In this document: positions 15,661 to 23,354 of the stretch, piece by piece | Layout of the letters: every line of letters begins with the position of its first letter | How positions within the stretch are numbered: position 1 is the first letter of the stretch | Source of the DNA: DATBAK01 sp036787815 | GTDB taxonomy: Bacteria; Actinomycetota; Acidimicrobiia; IMCC26256; PALSA-610 | Assembly (NCBI GenBank): GCA_036787815.1 | Contig: DAIQOP010000008.1 | Span: forward strand, 1-30,444 | DNA length: 30,444 bases | Direction: 5' to 3' | The notes under the pieces: model-generated | Database searches by the model: none | What the model saw: only the letters and a program-made list of their open reading frames with translations | Told to the model about the DNA's origin: nothing | Position numbers and translations under genes: made by a program

Positions 15661-17063
15661 CCACCACGACCACGCGGACGGCGAGGCCGGCACCGTCCGG
15701 TCGCGTCCGGGGCGACCGGGGCGACCGGGTCGGGCAACCGCGTGTGGTCGACCGCGCGTGGGTGGTCGAGATGGTCGTCGCGATCAACGCGGTCGTCATC
15801 GTCGGGATGTGGGTGCGCCACGGCGGTATCAGCTCGGTGGGCGGGCCCGGCGGGGTCGCGAAGGCGGCGGGCCAGATCACCGGCCTGCTCGGTACCTACG
15901 CCGTGCTGATGCAGCTCCTCCTGATGGCACGGCTCCCGTGGCTCGAGCACCACGTGGGGCTCGACCGGCTGGCCGTCTGGCATCGCTGGAACGGCATGCT
16001 CTCGGTGTACCTGCTCGTCGCGCACACGGTCCTGATCACGGTCGGCTACGCATCGGCGTTCCACACGACGCTGTGGGCGCAGACCCGCGACTTCGTGAAC
16101 AACTACGCCGACGTGCTGATGGCGTTCGTCGGCCTCGGCCTGTTCCTCGCGGTGGGTGTCACGTCGGCGCGTGCCGCGCGGCGAAAGCTGCGCAGGGAGA
16201 CGTGGTACTTCATCCACCTCTACGCGTATCTCGCGGTCGCGCTCGGCTTCGCGCATCAGCTGGCCGTGGGCAACGACTTCATCACCGACGCCGCCGCGCG
16301 CGCGTATTGGGTGGCGCTCTACCTCGTGGTCATCGGGATCCTCCTCACGTGGCGGGTGATCGTGCCGTGGCGCTTCAACGTGCGTCACGCGCTCAAGGTC
16401 AAGAACGTCGTGCGCGAGGCGCCGGGAGTGGTGACGATCAATCTCACCGGCCGTCATCTCGGCACGATCAACGCGCAGCCCGGTCAGTTCTTCCTGTGGC
16501 GCTTCCTCACCCGCGACGGTTGGTACAAGTCGCACCCCTTCTCCATCTCGGCCGCACCGACCGCGAAACGTTTGCGCATCACCGTCAAGGATCTCGGCGA
16601 CACGACGCACGAGCTGCAGTCGGTTCGACCCGGCACCCGAGTGCTCGCCGAAGGTCCGTACGGCACCTTCACCGCGAAGAAGCATGCGGGGCGGCCCACG
16701 CTCTTCATCGCCGGCGGGATCGGCATCACACCCATTCGTGCCATGCTCGACGAGTCGAGATCGCGTTCCCGGAGCACGCTCCTCTACCGCGTGAACACCC
16801 CCGAAGACGTCGTGTTCGCGAAGGAGCTCGACGACATCGCGACGCGCAAGGGGGTCGACGTCCATCTCCTCACCGGGCTCGACATCGGCGACGATCAGAC
16901 CGACCAGCTGGGTATCCCCGCGATCACGCGGCTCGTGCCCGATGTTGCCGAGCGCGAGTGCTTCGTCTGCGGGCCGCCGGCGATGATCGAGGCCGTCCGC
17001 CGCCGCCTCCGGGCGATCGGCGTTCCCGACGCGGCCGTCCACTTCGAACGTTTCGAGTTCTGA
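15657..17063 (+). CDS. Ferric reductase/FNR fusion oxidoreductase
   Basis: This 468-residue protein has a disordered N-terminus to about 30, then about six transmembrane helices to 235 with heme-ligand candidates His109, His123, His187 and His200. A cytosolic ferredoxin-NADP reductase module follows: HPFSIS (293-298, FAD), GPYG (333-336), GGIGITP (353-359, nicotinamide binding) and FVCGPPAM (to 443). The architecture is that of bacterial NADPH-oxidase/ferric-reductase relatives: NAD(P)H to FAD to two b hemes to the outer face. The ATG overlaps the ferredoxin stop. The acceptor may be the FMN_bind protein encoded 19 bases downstream rather than soluble iron; this is inference. Confidence 0.85.
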   Translation: MTTTTTRTARPAPSGRVRGDRGDRVGQPRVVDRAWVVEMVVAINAVVIVGMWVRHGGISSVGGPGGVAKAAGQITGLLGTYAVLMQLLLMARLPWLEHHVGLDRLAVWHRWNGMLSVYLLVAHTVLITVGYASAFHTTLWAQTRDFVNNYADVLMAFVGLGLFLAVGVTSARAARRKLRRETWYFIHLYAYLAVALGFAHQLAVGNDFITDAAARAYWVALYLVVIGILLTWRVIVPWRFNVRHALKVKNVVREAPGVVTINLTGRHLGTINAQPGQFFLWRFLTRDGWYKSHPFSISAAPTAKRLRITVKDLGDTTHELQSVRPGTRVLAEGPYGTFTAKKHAGRPTLFIAGGIGITPIRAMLDESRSRSRSTLLYRVNTPEDVVFAKELDDIATRKGVDVHLLTGLDIGDDQTDQLGIPAITRLVPDVAERECFVCGPPAMIEAVRRRLRAIGVPDAAVHFERFEF

Positions 17064-17082
17064 GAAGGGTGGACGATCCGAC

Positions 17083-17550
17083 ATGAGACGCGCGCTTCCC
17101 GCACTGTTGGCGACGATCGGCGGCCTCGCGCTCCTCGCGAACTTCCACACCGCCGCGCCCGTGAAGGCGGGCGCGAGCTCGGTGCCGACCGCCACGACCA
17201 CGCCGCCCTCGGGAGGCACGCCGCCGCCGTCGGGACCGAGCGTGTCGACGACGGTGCCGGCCGTGGGCGGCAACCGCACCGGGCAGTTCGACGGTCCGGC
17301 GATCCCGACCCAGTTCGGCAACGTGCAGGTTCGGGTGATCCTGAAGAACGGGCGGATCACCGACGTGCAGGGGCTCCAGATGCCCTTCGACCATCAGACG
17401 TCCGCCGAGATCAGCCAGCAGGCCCAACCGCTCCTGCACGACGAGGTGCTGCAGGCGCAGAGCGCGCAGATCAACCTGCTGTCCGGCGCCACCTACACGA
17501 GCGACGCGTACCAGCGGTCGCTGCAGGCCGCGCTCGACAAGCTCCGCTGA
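17083..17550 (+). CDS. Exported FMN_bind domain protein
   Basis: This 155-residue protein has an N-terminal signal or anchor helix at about residues 4-22, a Pro/Thr/Ser-rich linker to about 62, and one FMN_bind domain (FGNVQVRVILKNGRITDV onward). SGAT at 134-137, followed by YTSDAY, is the ApbE-type flavinylation motif, and Thr137 is the predicted site of the phosphoester bond to FMN. The domain should hold covalent FMN outside the cytoplasmic membrane and pass electrons from the ferric-reductase proteins to a further acceptor. Its stop overlaps the ATG of the canonical ApbE gene (TGATG), the expected modifying enzyme. Confidence 0.9.
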   Translation: MRRALPALLATIGGLALLANFHTAAPVKAGASSVPTATTTPPSGGTPPPSGPSVSTTVPAVGGNRTGQFDGPAIPTQFGNVQVRVILKNGRITDVQGLQMPFDHQTSAEISQQAQPLLHDEVLQAQSAQINLLSGATYTSDAYQRSLQAALDKLR

Positions 17551-18359
17551 TGGAGGTCGGCGCGGCTCACGAGTCGGCCGATGCTCCGGCGCAGTTGAGT
17601 GTTCGGCCGATCTGGGGGACCGTGATCCGGATCGAAGTTCGCGATCCGGTCACCGACGCCGCGCTCGACGACGTGTGGACATGGTTCGCCCGGGTCGACG
17701 ATCTCTTCAGCACCTGGCGCGCCGACAGCGAGATCTCGCGGCTCGCCCGGGGTGAGCTCGACATCGCCGACGCGAGCCCGGAGCTCCCGGTGGTCCTCGA
17801 CCTGTGCGAGCGGCTCAAGGTCACGAGCCGCGGCGCGTTCGACATCGGCTTCGCCGCGTCGGTCGATGCACCCGACTGGCCCGGCCGCTGCGCGATCGAC
17901 CCGACCGGTGTCGTGAAGGGATGGGCCGTCGATCGTGCGGAGGCCATGCTGCGCGCGTGTGGCGCGTCGCACTTCTCCGTCAACGCGGGCGGCGATGTCT
18001 TGGTCGCGGCACCTCCCGGAGCCGAGCCTTGGCGCGTCGGGATCCAGCATCCGTGGGAACGCGACAAGATCGCGCTGGTCGTCGAGCTGACGACCGGCGC
18101 GGTCGCGACATCGGGTGACTACGAGCGCGGCGAGCACGTGATCGATCCCCGCACGGGCCGCGCGGCCGCGGGTCTCGCGTCGGTCACGGTCGTCGCATCC
18201 GACCTCGCGACGGCCGACGGTGCCGCGACCGCGGCGCTCGCGCTCGGCCGCGACGGCATGGCCTGGTTGGCGACGCTGCCCGATGTGGTCGCGATGGGGA
18301 TCACCGACGACCGGCGCGTGATCAAGACCGACGGCTTCGACGCCTACGTGGCGCGCTGA
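17550..18359 (+). CDS. apbE: FAD:protein FMN transferase (ApbE)
   Basis: This 269-residue protein has the canonical ApbE motifs: FSTWRADSEISR, GAFDIGF, IDPTGVVKGWAVD, SVNAGGDV, TSGDYERG, HVIDPRTG and ATADGAATA, including the metal-binding Asp and Thr of the last. It transfers FMN from FAD to the Thr of an (S/T)GA(T/S) motif, and the FMN_bind protein encoded immediately upstream with overlapping codons is the obvious substrate. The N-terminus (MEVGAAHESADAP) has no signal peptide, so the protein appears cytosolic although its substrate is exported. It is the last gene of the operon and converges on an acidic hypothetical gene after 25 bases. Confidence 0.9.
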   Translation: MEVGAAHESADAPAQLSVRPIWGTVIRIEVRDPVTDAALDDVWTWFARVDDLFSTWRADSEISRLARGELDIADASPELPVVLDLCERLKVTSRGAFDIGFAASVDAPDWPGRCAIDPTGVVKGWAVDRAEAMLRACGASHFSVNAGGDVLVAAPPGAEPWRVGIQHPWERDKIALVVELTTGAVATSGDYERGEHVIDPRTGRAAAGLASVTVVASDLATADGAATAALALGRDGMAWLATLPDVVAMGITDDRRVIKTDGFDAYVAR

Positions 18360-18384
18360 CGGCCGGTCGGCAACCCTCGGTTCG

Positions 18385-18858
18385 TCAGTCGAGCTCGGCG
18401 AGCACCTCTCCGATGATCTTCGTCGCCTCGTGCGCCGGGAGCGGGTCGCCGCCCTCGGCCTCGGCGACCTCGGCGGCGAAGCCCTCCACGGAACGCACCC
18501 CGCCGACGAGCACGTGGCGGAGCGCTTCCCCGCTCGCTTCGGGATCGTGGAGTGCCGCGACTGCCGCCGCGACCGCGTGGTCGGGGGAGGTCGCCACCGC
18601 ATGCACGAGGCTCATCGCCTCGTGGCGGCCGTCGGCCGTCGACACCACCGGTGCGCGATCGGGGTTCTGCTCGAGGTCCCACTCCGCGAGGGCCTCGTCG
18701 TAACCTCCTTCGCCGGGGTGCAGCACCCGCGTCGTGTCGCCCGCGGTCGCGGGCGCGGAGTCGCCGGCCGGAGCGCCGTCCGCATCGTCGGTGTCGTGGC
18801 GTCGTTCCGGTTGCACGGGCACGACGAGGGTGCCGTCGTCATTTCGAACGATGTCCAT
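18385..18858 (-). CDS. Acidic hypothetical protein
   Basis: This 157-residue protein was not recognised. It is rich in Asp, Glu and Ala, soluble, and without a signal peptide or membrane segment. The first ~60 residues, with runs of DDADG and AGDSA, look disordered. The rest is predicted helical, with LHPGEGGYDEALAEWDLE and an Ala-rich stretch up to a C-terminal HEATKIIGEVLAELD. The ATG at 18858 was preferred over an upstream start because it has a GGAGAA Shine-Dalgarno. It is convergent with the ApbE gene and lies 129 bases downstream of the large membrane protein gene on the same strand. Confidence 0.6.
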   Translation of the reverse strand: MDIVRNDDGTLVVPVQPERRHDTDDADGAPAGDSAPATAGDTTRVLHPGEGGYDEALAEWDLEQNPDRAPVVSTADGRHEAMSLVHAVATSPDHAVAAAVAALHDPEASGEALRHVLVGGVRSVEGFAAEVAEAEGGDPLPAHEATKIIGEVLAELD

Positions 18859-18987
18859 GGGGGGTTCTCCTGGGGTGGACGACGCCGGAAGGCGCCGATC
18901 ACCCTCGTTCCTACCCCAAACCGGCGGATTTCGATGTGTCGCGCGGCGCGATCCCACACAGAGCGGTGCCAGGGACGCCGCGAGCGC

Positions 18988-21441
18988 CTACGGCAGGTTG
19001 CGCAGGTCGTCGAGGGTGCCGGCGTACTGCTCCTCGCGCGGGTAGCGGGAATGTCCCTCGATCGCCGGGTACACGGTGTCGCCCGGGGTGACCGTCGACG
19101 GGATGTCGACCACGACGTCGACGTGCTGCGGGTTGCCGACGGTGGGCTGCCGGTCGGCACCGCGACGCGCGAACACGGACGCGCCGATCGGGTCGGTCAG
19201 CCGGTAGAGGTTGCGCCAGCGCCCGTCAGGGGCCGGCACCGGTTGCGCGCCCGGCGTCTCCTCGTTCGTGGTGAGGCGTGCGAGGAGGGTGCCGAGCGTG
19301 TTGCCGCCGAAGTACGAAGGGAAGTAGCGCGCGTACAGCCGGTCGAGCGGGCACCCGTAGGTGAGCAGCCGCAGACCGGTCGTGTCGCGGAGCTGGAGCA
19401 GCGCGGCGGCCGCGATGATCGTTCCCTGGCTGTGGGCCGAGAGCACGACCTGGCGTCCACCCTGTCCACCCTGTGCTTGGGCGCGCACTTCGTCGGCCGT
19501 CTGCGCGGAGTCGTCGAAGCGCAGCGGGCCGTACCGATGGAACGTGGCGCGCGCCGCGTATTCGGGGACGGTGCGTTCCGCGTAGCACGGCGGCCCGAGC
19601 GGATGTGCGCTGCGCGGCCAGAACGAAGCGAGATCGAAGATGATGCCGACTTGCCGGCGTTTCCCGACGTCGCGGTACGCGCTGAACGCGAGGCCGACGA
19701 GCGCGGCCGCGAAACCGACGAGCAACCACGATCCGGTCGACGCGGTCCACGTGCGCCACGCATTGCCCTGCGGGTCGTTGAGGAAGCCCCAGAGGCGGTT
19801 CGAGTCTCCGAGGAACGCGAACGCGGTCGCGGTCGCGGCGAACACCAGGGCGGTGCCCGCCGCCGGGCCGAGGACGAGCCCGGCCCGATCGGTCAGCTGC
19901 GCGATCGCGATCGTGCGGCGAACCTTCTTGGTGCGCTGCTCGCCGGCCGCGGCGCGCAGCTTCTCCGTCACGGGGTCGGGAAAGAGCGACATCAGCGGCC
20001 GGTAGTACTCGCCGGCGAGCTTCTTCGCGTACCGGTACTGCACGACGCCGACGACGACCGCCCAGAGTGCGATCACCACTGCCGCGGCGACCGCGCCGCG
20101 CGCCATCCACGTGAACGCGTCGGGCGTGACGATCTGGCCGAGCGTGCGGGATCCGATCTCGGTGCGTGGTCGCGGCGAGCCCAGGAGGTCGGCGACCCGC
20201 ATGATCGTGCCCGTCGAGAACGCGCCGGCGAGCACCAGGGAGATGACGCAGAGGGCGGGGCTCGTGCAGCCCTTCAGACCGATGGCGCGCACCGGACGAG
20301 GTGACTGCATGTTCGTCGCCGCGCCGACTGCCCACAACGCCAGCACGATCGCGAGCTGCACTGCGATCAGGTTTGTCACGACCTGGGCGATACCGGGGAG
20401 CTCGGCGGGCAAGCGCGAGACGGTCGTGCCGGTCGGTGTGGTCGCGCTGTGCCGGAGCTCGGCGAACCATGTCGTCGCGAGCGTGCCCGCCATCACCGCC
20501 GCGGCGGCGATGAGCAAACCCCGCGCCCACGTACGTCGCCCGGGAATCGAGGTGAACGCCACGACGGTCACCACGGCCGCGAGCACGAGCAGCGCGACGG
20601 TCGTCAACAGCGGCACAACCGGCTTCGACCAGCCCTGCGGATGAATCGCGATCCGCGCCCACAGGACCATCGCGCTCAGACCCGCGAGGCACCCGGCGAT
20701 GTGCAGGTGGCGCAGCATCTCCGCGCGCTCGCTCCCGTTCCAGAACGCGGGGTCGTCGAACGGTGTGCGAGTTGCCTCTTCGCGCACCAAGCCGTGCGCC
20801 GAGCCCACGGGGTACGTCTCGTAGCGCTGCCACGACTTGCGGGCGAGGAACCACACGATCCCGAGCACGACGAGCGGGCCGAGCATCGTCACCACGACGT
20901 GGCGCGCCGGTGTGTCGAAGAAGTGCCACGAGAGGAAGTGGGTGTAGGCGGTGTGCCTCGTGCAGAACGGCTTCGGGTGCGGCTGGTTGGGGTCGAGCGG
21001 GTTGCCGCACTGCCAGCCGACGATGTCGACGCTGGCGATGTAGGCGGTCAGCACGAAGGTGAGGCTCAACGAGAGCGCAAACCACCGCACGAGCGTTCCT
21101 TCGATGCCCGGCGCGATGCCGCGGCGGTCTTCGGGCTTCGACGTTCCCGGCAGGTGCGCGGCGGCCGCGGCGTTGACGAGCGCGAACGGCGCGAGGAACA
21201 CCCAGACCGCGGCGGTCGTCGCACCCGACGTGAGACCGCCCCAGCGGTAGCCCTCGAGGACGGTGCCGTTGCTGCTCGGGATCTCACCGTCGCCCACGTC
21301 GCCGCGCCGCCAGAACCCCGCGTTGTCGTCGCCGGCGACGCGGTGCACCGTGCTGACGTCGAGCATCGCCTCGACGGGCGTGCCGCTGACGCCGTGGATC
21401 CGAAGCTCGATGTCGGCGTTCGGGTGACCGGAAGCCGTCAT
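18988..21441 (-). CDS. Polytopic membrane protein with alpha/beta-hydrolase-like motifs at both ends
   Basis: This 817-residue protein begins with a short soluble segment containing IELRIHGVSGTP (residues 11-22), which resembles the HG oxyanion strand of lipases. About eight or more transmembrane helices and loops follow, from about 75 to 600. The C-terminal ~210 residues are soluble and contain VVLSAHSQGT, a nucleophile-elbow-like motif with Ser671, then a possible acidic residue and His797 near the C-terminus (IEGHSRYP). Read together, these are the pieces of a serine hydrolase fold interrupted by a membrane domain. The substrate is unknown. It starts 13 bases after the CDF transporter stop, so the two are probably cotranscribed. 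A CGAGGG lies before the ATG. Confidence 0.7.
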   Translation of the reverse strand: MTASGHPNADIELRIHGVSGTPVEAMLDVSTVHRVAGDDNAGFWRRGDVGDGEIPSSNGTVLEGYRWGGLTSGATTAAVWVFLAPFALVNAAAAAHLPGTSKPEDRRGIAPGIEGTLVRWFALSLSLTFVLTAYIASVDIVGWQCGNPLDPNQPHPKPFCTRHTAYTHFLSWHFFDTPARHVVVTMLGPLVVLGIVWFLARKSWQRYETYPVGSAHGLVREEATRTPFDDPAFWNGSERAEMLRHLHIAGCLAGLSAMVLWARIAIHPQGWSKPVVPLLTTVALLVLAAVVTVVAFTSIPGRRTWARGLLIAAAAVMAGTLATTWFAELRHSATTPTGTTVSRLPAELPGIAQVVTNLIAVQLAIVLALWAVGAATNMQSPRPVRAIGLKGCTSPALCVISLVLAGAFSTGTIMRVADLLGSPRPRTEIGSRTLGQIVTPDAFTWMARGAVAAAVVIALWAVVVGVVQYRYAKKLAGEYYRPLMSLFPDPVTEKLRAAAGEQRTKKVRRTIAIAQLTDRAGLVLGPAAGTALVFAATATAFAFLGDSNRLWGFLNDPQGNAWRTWTASTGSWLLVGFAAALVGLAFSAYRDVGKRRQVGIIFDLASFWPRSAHPLGPPCYAERTVPEYAARATFHRYGPLRFDDSAQTADEVRAQAQGGQGGRQVVLSAHSQGTIIAAAALLQLRDTTGLRLLTYGCPLDRLYARYFPSYFGGNTLGTLLARLTTNEETPGAQPVPAPDGRWRNLYRLTDPIGASVFARRGADRQPTVGNPQHVDVVVDIPSTVTPGDTVYPAIEGHSRYPREEQYAGTLDDLRNLP

Positions 21442-21454
21442 GATCGCCCTCGGC

Positions 21455-22219
21455 TCAGTGCGAGTGATCGTGGTCGTCGGCGCTGATCGTGCGCCAGGCC
21501 TGCAAGGTGATGCGCAGGATGAGCGCGGTGATCGCGAGGCTGATGATCGGGTCGGCGATCTTCACCCCGAGGCCGACGACCGCTGCCGACGCGACGACGC
21601 CGAGCGACACGAACCCGTCGACGCGCGCGTGGTGCCCGTCGGCCATGAGCGCAGGGCTGTGGAGCCGCGCTCCGGCCCGCAGGCGCACTTGCGCGGCCGC
21701 CTCGTTTCCGAGGAAGCCGACCACTCCGGCGACGGCGAGCGGCACGAGGTAGTGGAGATGTTGCGGATGCACGAGGCGGTCGATCGCTTCGCCGGCCGCG
21801 ACGACCGCGGACACGAAGATGGCGAGCACGACGGCATATCCGGCCCACCGCTCGCCGCGTTCACTCCGGGCGAGGAACGCGATCGCCAGCGGGATCGCGG
21901 TGAGGGCGTCGCCGCCGTTGTGGATCAGGTCTGCGAGCAACGCCACCGAGCCGGAGAGGGCGAACACGACGGCTTGGAGGGCAGCGGTGACGGCCAGCAC
22001 CGCGAGGCTGATCGACACGGCCCGCACGCCGGCACGAGACCGGACGATCGAGCGGTCGACCCGGCCGTGCGTGTGTCCGTGCTCGCCGTGCGCGTGCTCG
22101 CCGTGCGCGTGCTCGGCGTCGTCGCGGGACCGGAAGAGGAGGCGGGCGTGTCGATGGGGCCCGTGGTGGTGGTGCTCGTGCGCCCAGGGACCGTGCCTGT
22201 GCGCCAGCGTGCCGTTCAC
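21455..22219 (-). CDS. Cation diffusion facilitator metal transporter, His-rich N-terminus
   Basis: This protein has about 254 residues from the GTG at 22219. The first ~50 are His-rich (AHEHHHHGPHRH and repeated EHAHG/EHGH units), a cytosolic metal-binding tail. Six transmembrane helices follow. HNGGD in LLADLIHNGGDAL and HHARVDGFVS carry the HxxxD pairs that bind the transported Zn or related divalent cation in the CDF family. The C-terminus is again His/Asp-rich (DDHDHSH), and the usual long C-terminal cytosolic domain is missing. It would export metal in exchange for protons. The start is set by a -10 box seven bases upstream, and longer frames run into a strong hairpin. It is followed by the large membrane protein gene 13 bases later. 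Confidence 0.85.
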   Translation of the reverse strand: MNGTLAHRHGPWAHEHHHHGPHRHARLLFRSRDDAEHAHGEHAHGEHGHTHGRVDRSIVRSRAGVRAVSISLAVLAVTAALQAVVFALSGSVALLADLIHNGGDALTAIPLAIAFLARSERGERWAGYAVVLAIFVSAVVAAGEAIDRLVHPQHLHYLVPLAVAGVVGFLGNEAAAQVRLRAGARLHSPALMADGHHARVDGFVSLGVVASAAVVGLGVKIADPIISLAITALILRITLQAWRTISADDHDHSH

Positions 22220-22226
22220 GCCTCCG

Positions 22227-22232
22227 AGGCTA
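22227..22232 (-). promoter_or_regulatory. -10 box (TAGCCT, minus strand) predicting a leaderless CDF mRNA
   Basis: On the minus strand TAGCCT is followed by exactly seven bases and then the GTG start at 22219. A GGAGG within those seven bases is too close to act as a normal Shine-Dalgarno. Confidence 0.55.
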
Positions 22233-22286
22233 CGCCGAGCGTCGGGTGGTCGGCGCCGTCTGAGCCTCGCCTGCGGTACCTCTTCG

Positions 22287-22324
22287 CGAGTGAAGCCCCG
22301 CAGTGGGGTGCGGGGCTTCACTCG
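22287..22324. terminator. Perfect 15-bp stem hairpin
   Basis: The arms 22287-22301 and 22310-22324 are perfectly complementary (core GAAGCCCCGC/GCGGGGCTTC) around an 8-base loop. No T-tract follows on either strand. It lies about 150 bases past the GGDEF remnant on the minus strand and 55 bases before the CDF promoter, so it may insulate the CDF gene. Confidence 0.5.
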
Positions 22325-22474
22325 GTCCTGTGGCCCGGCTTGGGCGGTCGGGTCTTGGCGTGGTCGATACTCAGACGCTCGCAGCGCTTGCGAGGTGAGG
22401 ACGACGAATAGGACAACGCCATCTTCCACCCGTCGCCGCCGCGAGTCGAGAGGGAAATCGCCCCGCCCGGATCG

Positions 22475-22590
22475 TTACCTTGCCATCCCGACCGGGGGAG
22501 TCGGCTGCTGCTCTTCGGCGTCGTACGCCAAGACGACGCGATCGCGCCCTTGCAGCTTCGCCGCCGAGAGTGCGCCGTCGGCGACACGCA
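22475..22590 (-). pseudogene. Remnant of a GGDEF domain C-terminus
   Basis: The minus-strand frame reads ADGALSAAKLQGRDRVV followed by a short tail and a stop. This is the typical last helix and strand of a diguanylate cyclase domain (ADxALYxAKxxGRDRV). Upstream of about 22590 the frame no longer resembles the domain, and no GGDEF motif is present. It appears to be the decayed 3' end of a lost gene within an otherwise gene-free stretch (22233-22785). Confidence 0.55.
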
Positions 22591-22742
22591 CTACTCGACA
22601 CGAACCCGACCGGTCCCAAGGCCCAAACGGCCGCCTCGGAACTTCTCGCGGACGCAACCTCCCTGTGGACGCTCACGCAGGCATCGGGTGAAGGTCGCGT
22701 GGTGTTCACGGCCGCGGACCTGAAGGCCAGATCGAGCCTCGG

Positions 22743-22748
22743 TACGAT
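22743..22748 (+). promoter_or_regulatory. Candidate -10 box (TACGAT) of the small membrane protein gene
   Basis: TACGAT fits TANNNT and lies 37 bases before the ATG at 22786, with an AAAGGGAG Shine-Dalgarno between them. No clear -35 was found. Confidence 0.35.
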
Positions 22749-22785
22749 CCTTGCTCCCCGGCCGTCACCCAAAGGGAGCACGTCG

Positions 22786-23025
22786 ATGTCACGCATCCAG
22801 ATCAAGCCGCTCACGATCGGGCTGGTCCTGCTGGCCGCACTGTTCGTCATCGCCGGGTTCGTGTACTTCACGACCGCGGCGAAATCGCTCCCGGCCTTCT
22901 TCCCCGGCCATGACGCCCATCTGGCGAGCAAACACACGAAGCACGGCATCGCGATGATCGGCCTCGCGGTGCTGTCGCTGATCGGCGCGTGGTTCACGAC
23001 CGCACCCAGCGAACCGGCCGGCTGA
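22786..23025 (+). CDS. Small two-helix membrane protein
   Basis: This 79-residue protein has one hydrophobic helix at about residues 9-29 and a second at about 54-71, joined by a loop containing LPAFFPGHDAHLASKHTKHG. The ATG follows an AAAGGGAG Shine-Dalgarno. The conserved-looking His-rich loop would face one side of the membrane. Similar short proteins seem common in actinobacteria, but no function was recalled. It is followed 62 bases later by the ANTAR gene on the same strand. Confidence 0.65.
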   Translation: MSRIQIKPLTIGLVLLAALFVIAGFVYFTTAAKSLPAFFPGHDAHLASKHTKHGIAMIGLAVLSLIGAWFTTAPSEPAG

Positions 23026-23087
23026 AGATCACGGATTGCAGCTGCTGTTCACTGGAGTGACTGGCGTGTCAGGTAGACACTGGGCTC

Positions 23088-23252
23088 ATGCAACGAGAGA
23101 ACGTCGCTCAGGCTTCGGGCATGGTGTCGGTCCAGGCTCACTGCACGCCTGACCAAGCGCTCGTGCTGATGACCGAGCGGGCCGAGGTAACCGGCCAGAA
23201 GGTCGAGGAGATCGCGAAGGCCGTCGTGGAGCGCCTGATCCGGTTCGACTGA
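23088..23252 (+). CDS. Stand-alone ANTAR domain mini-protein
   Basis: This 54-residue gene starts at ATG 23088. The translation reads AQASGMVSVQAHCTPDQALVLM then RAEVTGQKVEEIAKAVV, matching the three-helix ANTAR pattern (A-x-G-M-V, C-x-x-x-x-A, then EIA-x-x-VV). ANTAR domains bind paired hairpins in nascent RNA and prevent transcription termination. Here the protein is essentially the domain alone, without the receiver, GAF or PAS domain that normally controls it. A TCACT-GG-AGTGA palindrome lies at 23049-23060, 27 bases before the start. No clear Shine-Dalgarno is seen; TAGACA eight bases upstream may be a weak -10 box of a leaderless promoter. Confidence 0.7.
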   Translation: MQRENVAQASGMVSVQAHCTPDQALVLMTERAEVTGQKVEEIAKAVVERLIRFD

Positions 23253-23315
23253 GCCGCCGAATAGCGAACCATGTGTGGGCTGGAGCCTCGGGCACGGGGG
23301 AGACCCCGAGCGCGA

Positions 23316-23343
23316 GTCAGGCGGCCCCGAAGAGCCGCCTGAC
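23316..23343 (-). terminator. UUCG-capped hairpin after tRNA-Gly
   Basis: On the minus strand GTCAGGCGGC pairs with GCCGCCTGAC. Inside, TC-TTCG-GG extends the stem by two pairs and leaves a C(UUCG)G tetraloop. It begins 11 bases after the encoded CCA of tRNA-Gly. No T-tract follows. On the plus strand it lies about 60 bases past the ANTAR stop, so it may serve both genes. Confidence 0.6.
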
Positions 23344-23354
23344 CTGCACTTCTG

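Noticed and set aside
22080..22125. Tandem GTGCTCGCCGTGCGC repeats considered as an intergenic repeat
   Set aside because: They encode the EHAHG units of the His-rich tail of the CDF transporter.
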